A stretch of DNA of 64,000 nt from Pseudoclavibacter endophyticus (lineage in GTDB: Bacteria > Actinomycetota > Actinomycetes > Actinomycetales > Microbacteriaceae), in contig NZ_WBJY01000001.1 in assembly GCF_008831085.1 (NCBI RefSeq), positions 806,001-870,000 on the forward strand. The letters run 5' to 3'. The stretch's first letter is position 1, and every line of letters begins with the position of its first letter. The notes below the pieces were generated by a model, which saw only the letters and a list, made by a program, of their open reading frames with translations, was not told the origin of the DNA and did no database searches. The position numbers and the translations under genes are program-made. Of this stretch, positions 60,320-64,000 are shown in pieces.

Positions 60320-62014
60320 ATGAACGACCGCATCGAGGCCGACTTCGTGGTTCGCGGGGCGAAGGTGTTTACCGCGGCGAGCGGGGAGTTGGCGTACGCG
60401 ACAGGCTTCGCCGTGCGCGATGGCGTCTTCGCGGCCGTCGTCGCGGATGACGCCGAGCTCGCTGCGCACATCGGGCCGAACACGGTTGTGCGAGACCTCG
60501 ATGGGGCGCCGATCGTGCCCGGTCTCTTCGACGACCACATCCACCACGTCTACGGCGGGCGCATGCTGACGCGCGAGCTGCAGCTCTCGTCGCGTTCATC
60601 GCTCGATGAGGTGCTCGCCGCGGTCGACGCGTGGGCCGAGCAGCTCCCCGATGGTGCGTGGATCATCGGGAGCGGCTGGGGCAGCACGCTCGTGCCGGAC
60701 GTATCGCGGGCAGACGCACGGCGCCGCCTCGACGAGGTGTCGCATGGGCACCCGGCGCTGCTGAGCGATGACAGCCACCACAACGCCTGGGCGAACACGG
60801 CGGCGCTCGTCGCCGCCGGCATCCCGCTCGACGGGAGCGGCGAGCTGATCGAGGGCACGGTGGTCGACCGGGAGACGGGGGAGACCGCAGGCGTCTTCTT
60901 CGAGCATGCCAGCGCGCCCCTGCGCGAGGCGCACGCGTCGTCCGAGACCGAGACGCTGGAGGACCGGAAGGGCTACGTTCGTACCACGTGGAAGCTGTTG
61001 CACTCGTTCGGCATCACGGGCATTCAGGACGCCGGGGTCGACAGGGAGTCGCTCGACGCGATCGTCGCGGTGCACGAGGACGGCGATCTGAAGGGCTGGG
61101 TCTCGTGCTGCCTGGGCGTGCACGGCCTGTTCGCCCCGAAGGATCTGGCGACGGACGAGTGGGACCGCTACGCGCGGCAGCGAGCGAGCGATCGCGTCCG
61201 CACCGACTTCACGAAGCTCGCCGTCGACGGGGTCCCGCCGACCCAGACCGCCGGCATGATCCCCGCGTACCTCCCAACGCCCGAACACGGTCACGATCAC
61301 CACGGCCTCGTCTACTACTCGGTCGATGAACTGACCGAATTGCTTCGCGGCTATCGAGCGCAGGGGCGGTCGACGAAGATCCACTGCGCCGGAGACTGGG
61401 GTGTTCGGGTCGCGATGGACGCCTTCGAGGTCATGCGCAACGAGGGCTCGACGCTCACCTACCAGATCGCGCACGGACAGTTCGTGGCGCCGGAGGACCG
61501 GCGGCGCATGGCCCAGCTCGACGTCGTCGCTGAGATCTCGCCGTTCATCTGGTACCCGGGCGTGATCCCGCAGGCGATCGCGGCGGTGCTGCCGGAGGAC
61601 GTCGCGTCGAAAATGCAACCCAACCGCGAACTGCTCGACCTGGGAGTGCTCGTCGCCGGCGGCTCGGACTGGTCGGTCGTGCCGACGCCGAACGCCTGGG
61701 AGGGAATCGGTGGTCTCGTCACGCGCGAAGACCCGCTCGAGCACTTCCCCGGACAGCTGTGGGCGGAGCAGGCCGTGACGGTTGAAGAGGCTCTGCGCAT
61801 CTTCACCATCAACGGCGCGAAAGCGGCCCGACTCGACGACGTCATCGGCTCGATCGAGGTGGGGAAGGCCGCCAACTTCGTCGTTATCGATCGCGACCCG
61901 TTCACCGTCGATCCTCGGGAGCTCGGTGGCACGAAGGTCGTCGAGACGGTCGTCGCGGGTGAGACGGTGTATCTCGCCGATGTGGCCGTCGGGTCCGTGG
62001 CAGCGCCTCGCTGA
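60320..62014 (+). CDS. Amidohydrolase B (amidohydrolase-3 / YtcJ-like family)
   Basis: Protein of 564 residues from ATG 60320 (GGGGAG 6-8 nt upstream; the frame is open to 60242 without a ribosome binding site). Metal sites as in amidohydrolase A: VPGLFDDHIHHVYGGRML (HxH), KIHCAGDWGVRVAMDAFEVM, IAHGQFVAPEDRRRMAQLDV, VAGGSDWSVVPTPNAWEGIG. The C-terminal 250 residues are nearly the same as in A, while the N-terminal 200, which shape the substrate lid, differ more. This suggests related but not identical substrates. A 259-nt control region follows before binding protein B. Confidence 0.88.
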   Translation: MNDRIEADFVVRGAKVFTAASGELAYATGFAVRDGVFAAVVADDAELAAHIGPNTVVRDLDGAPIVPGLFDDHIHHVYGGRMLTRELQLSSRSSLDEVLAAVDAWAEQLPDGAWIIGSGWGSTLVPDVSRADARRRLDEVSHGHPALLSDDSHHNAWANTAALVAAGIPLDGSGELIEGTVVDRETGETAGVFFEHASAPLREAHASSETETLEDRKGYVRTTWKLLHSFGITGIQDAGVDRESLDAIVAVHEDGDLKGWVSCCLGVHGLFAPKDLATDEWDRYARQRASDRVRTDFTKLAVDGVPPTQTAGMIPAYLPTPEHGHDHHGLVYYSVDELTELLRGYRAQGRSTKIHCAGDWGVRVAMDAFEVMRNEGSTLTYQIAHGQFVAPEDRRRMAQLDVVAEISPFIWYPGVIPQAIAAVLPEDVASKMQPNRELLDLGVLVAGGSDWSVVPTPNAWEGIGGLVTREDPLEHFPGQLWAEQAVTVEEALRIFTINGAKAARLDDVIGSIEVGKAANFVVIDRDPFTVDPRELGGTKVVETVVAGETVYLADVAVGSVAAPR

Positions 62015-62039
62015 CGAGACGGGTACTCGCGGTACTTCA

Positions 62040-62068
62040 TTGTGGATTGAGCTATCGCTCAATATAGT
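62040..62068 (+). promoter_or_regulatory. Promoter with operator ATTGAGC-N4-GCTCAAT, copy 1
   Basis: TTGTGG (62040-62045) and TATAGT (62063-62068) are 17 nt apart. The palindrome ATTGAGCTATCGCTCAAT (62046-62063) fills the spacer and shares one base with the -10 box. This is a textbook repressor arrangement. It lies 206 nt upstream of binding protein B. Confidence 0.65.
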
Positions 62069-62165
62069 GGCGAGGGATGCGCGCGCCGTTGCGCGCCTCC
62101 CCTCGTCGGACGGAGCGGTTCGGCGGGGGATGACCGGGCGGATACACAACAGAAACGTCCGCGAA

Positions 62166-62194
62166 ACCCAAATTGAGCAGCCGCTCAATAATCT
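62166..62194 (+). promoter_or_regulatory. Operator ATTGAGC-N4-GCTCAAT, copy 2, with weak promoter
   Basis: ATTGAGCAGCCGCTCAAT (62172-62189) has the same 7-bp arms as copy 1, 126 bp away centre to centre. TAATCT (62189-62194) takes the same place relative to the palindrome as TATAGT does in copy 1; the -35 region ACCCAA is poor. 80 nt upstream of binding protein B. Confidence 0.6.
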
Positions 62195-62273
62195 GGATTC
62201 ACTAACTACTTACATAACTCTGAGCCACGGGCCCGACGCGACACGGGGCACCCGGCTCGTATGGAGAGGAACC

Positions 62274-63806
62274 ATGAACGGACGCAGAACACCTGTTGCC
62301 GGTGCGTTCGCACTTGCTGCAGTACTTGCGCTCACGGCGTGCGGTGGGGGTGCTGTCGCTGAGACGAGCGGTGATGGACCGACGGGGACGGTGCGATTCG
62401 CGTCGCTCTTTCAGCCGAGTTCGTGGGACCCCGCCGTCGGCGACTACATGGGCAACGCGTTCTATTACAACCTCGTCTACGACACCGTCGTCACGCGCAC
62501 GGCGGATGGCGAGCTTGAGCCGGGCCTCGCCGAATCGTGGAGCTACGACGATGACCAGACGACGCTGACCCTCGAGCTCCGCACCGGCCAGGTCTTCACC
62601 GATGGAACCTCCGTCGACGCCGCCGCCATCGTCGCCAACCTCGAGCACTACCGCGATGCGAACGGCCCGGGGACGGCCGAGCTCGCCCTCGTCGAGAGCA
62701 TCGCCGCCGTCGACGACGACACCGTCGAAGTCGGATTCTCTGCCCCTGACCCGTCGTTCCTCGAAGACCTCGCGTCGTATATCGGCTACATCGCCGCTCC
62801 TGCATCGATCGAGGCCGGCACGATCGAGACGGAGCCGGTCGGGTCCGGCCCGTACGTGCTCGATGGCGCGAACTCCATGTCCGGTTCGGAATGGCAGTTC
62901 GCGGCGAACCCGGACACGTGGAAGGACCTGACGTACGGGACGGTCATCGCCTCCGTCATGGACGGCACCGCGGCGCTCAATGCCCTCAAGGGCGGTCAGG
63001 TCGAGGCGGCCCTGCTGCTCGATCCGCAGGCCGCGGACGAAGCAGAGTCCACCGGCTCCAAGCGGACGGTGTTCTCCCCGGCGACGGTCGGCATCGCCTT
63101 CTTCGACCTCGATGGCACGATCCAGCCCGCACTCGCCGATGTCCGGGTGCGACAGGCGATCAACCACGCGATCGATGCAGCGTCGCTCATCGACGCGTTT
63201 CTCGGGGGAGTGAAGGTCGGCACACCGAGCCGGCAGCTCTTCAGCGAATCCTCCGACGCGTACGACCCGTCGCTCGACGAGCGCTACCCGTTCAACCCGG
63301 ATGCCGCGAGGGAACTGCTCGCGGAGGCGGGCTATGCCGACGGCTTCACACTGACAATGCCGCACGTCATCAACTGGGGCCCCGGCCTGCCCGACGCGGT
63401 CCAAGAGCAACTCGGCGCCGTTGGCATCACGGTCGAGTACGACCAGATCCCGCCAGAAGAGGTCGGTCCGGCGGTGCTCTCCGGGAAGTATGCGGCGTCG
63501 CTGCAATCATTCGGACTCGCCTCGAGCTGGATGACGATGACACAGCAGCTCGACCCGAACGGGTCATGGAACCCGTTCGAAGTGACGGACGACGAGGGCA
63601 TCGCCAAGATGACCGACTACCAGTTCGCCGACGACGCAGACCGCCCCGCCATCGCCAAGGACCTCAACGCGTATCTCACGGAGCAGGCGTGGTCGAACGT
63701 CTGGGCCCACGGTCGCCCGTCCATTCTGTCCGACCCCTCGAAGGTCACGATGCCGGCCGATTGCGTCGGCTTCCCCTCCGTTCTCGACTGGACCCCGGTG
63801 GGCTAA
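62274..63806 (+). CDS. ABC transporter substrate-binding lipoprotein B (family 5)
   Basis: Protein of 510 residues from ATG 62274 (GGAGAGGA upstream). Lipobox LALTAC (Cys 23) and SBP_bac_5 fold: FQPSSWDPAVGDYMGNAFYY, ESWSYDDDQTTLTLELRTGQ, FTDGTSVDAAAIVANLEHYR, VRQAINHAIDAASLIDAFLG. It is alignable end to end with binding protein A without gaps of note. The stop TAA overlaps the ATG of the permease gene (TAATG). It delivers an oligopeptide-like or amide-type ligand to the permeases that follow. Confidence 0.92.
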   Translation: MNGRRTPVAGAFALAAVLALTACGGGAVAETSGDGPTGTVRFASLFQPSSWDPAVGDYMGNAFYYNLVYDTVVTRTADGELEPGLAESWSYDDDQTTLTLELRTGQVFTDGTSVDAAAIVANLEHYRDANGPGTAELALVESIAAVDDDTVEVGFSAPDPSFLEDLASYIGYIAAPASIEAGTIETEPVGSGPYVLDGANSMSGSEWQFAANPDTWKDLTYGTVIASVMDGTAALNALKGGQVEAALLLDPQAADEAESTGSKRTVFSPATVGIAFFDLDGTIQPALADVRVRQAINHAIDAASLIDAFLGGVKVGTPSRQLFSESSDAYDPSLDERYPFNPDAARELLAEAGYADGFTLTMPHVINWGPGLPDAVQEQLGAVGITVEYDQIPPEEVGPAVLSGKYAASLQSFGLASSWMTMTQQLDPNGSWNPFEVTDDEGIAKMTDYQFADDADRPAIAKDLNAYLTEQAWSNVWAHGRPSILSDPSKVTMPADCVGFPSVLDWTPVG

Positions 63807-64000
63807 TGTACATATTCAAATTCATGGGCAAGCGCCTGGCGCTCGGCCTCTCCATGCTCCTCGCAACGCTCCTGCTCGGCTACGTCATGATGTCGTCGCT
63901 CACCGGAAACGTCGCGTTGAGCATCCTGGGACCCGGCGCGTCCGACGAGCAGCTCGAGGCGAAAAACACCGAACTCGGACTCGACGATCCGGTGCTCCTG
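63806..64000 (+). CDS. ABC transporter permease (DppB/OppB type), 5' part
   Basis: 65 residues from ATG 63806, running off the window. MYIFKFMGKRLALGLSMLLA carries the basic N-terminus and first helix. LSILGPGASDEQLEAKNTEL and GLDDPVLL match the conserved DppB segment before helix 2 (GpxAs...LGLDdPl). It would pair with a DppC permease and ATPases outside the window to import the ligand of binding protein B. Confidence 0.85.
   Translation, partial: MYIFKFMGKRLALGLSMLLATLLLGYVMMSSLTGNVALSILGPGASDEQLEAKNTELGLDDPVLL

Noticed and set aside
1..64000. tRNA genes, CRISPR arrays, insertion sequences, attachment sites
   Set aside because: I looked for T-arm GTTCGA contexts with acceptor stems, regularly spaced repeats, transposase motifs and terminal inverted repeats, and saw none that hold.

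Overview
The window is one contiguous piece of a high-GC (about 70% by eye) actinobacterial chromosome. The gene order guaA / pcrA / sucC-sucD / DUF6350 / purN-purH, the many GTG starts, and the frequent leaderless genes (a TAnnnT -10 box 6-9 nt before the start codon) point to the Micrococcales, most likely Microbacteriaceae. I saw no tRNA, rRNA, CRISPR array, transposase or integrase.

Positions 1-22,400 are mostly housekeeping. In order they hold: the 3' end of guaA; a divergent pair (CGNR zinc-finger regulator and EamA exporter) with an 11-bp inverted repeat between them; a Bax-inhibitor-1 family protein; a DUF3054 protein; a glycerophosphodiesterase; a secreted metallophosphoesterase/LamG protein; an aldo/keto reductase; the PcrA/UvrD helicase; a small kinase-like ATPase; a FAD oxidoreductase with a C-terminal Rieske domain; sucCD; a DUF6350 membrane protein; purN-purH; and a membrane domain fused to a dimethylarginine dimethylaminohydrolase (DDAH) domain.

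Positions 22,400-43,400 hold a GNAT acetyltransferase, a ParA/MinD-like ATPase with a long acidic N-terminus, a fused TrpE-TrpG anthranilate synthase, two DEAD-box RNA helicases, an MFS exporter, bifunctional PutA, glyA under a clear ZTP (pfl) riboswitch followed by folD, an atypical galactokinase, a NYN/PIN-type nuclease-like protein, a PCMT-type methyltransferase and a small membrane protein.

Positions 43,400-50,600 hold an unrecognised protein and a LysR regulator. The LysR gene is divergent from a stand-alone SdhA/FrdA-like flavoprotein. A four-gene polar-amino-acid/ectoine-type ABC transporter (EhuBCDA-like) follows.

Positions 50,587-64,000 look like an accessory catabolic island. A GntR regulator is followed by amidohydrolase A + family-5 solute-binding lipoprotein A, TetR A + MFS exporter, a type-B carboxylesterase, TetR B, an alpha/beta hydrolase divergent from amidohydrolase B, and solute-binding lipoprotein B + a DppB-type permease that runs off the end. 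The amidohydrolases, binding proteins and TetR regulators each occur as paralogous pairs, so a module seems to have been duplicated. Two different palindromic operator candidates recur here: GTAAA-N2-TTTAC upstream of both amidohydrolases, and ATTGAGC-N4-GCTCAAT twice upstream of binding protein B, each filling the spacer of a candidate promoter. Uptake and hydrolysis of an amide-, ester- or carbamate-type compound is the most natural reading. The substrate cannot be read from sequence. This island is the best candidate here for an undescribed system.
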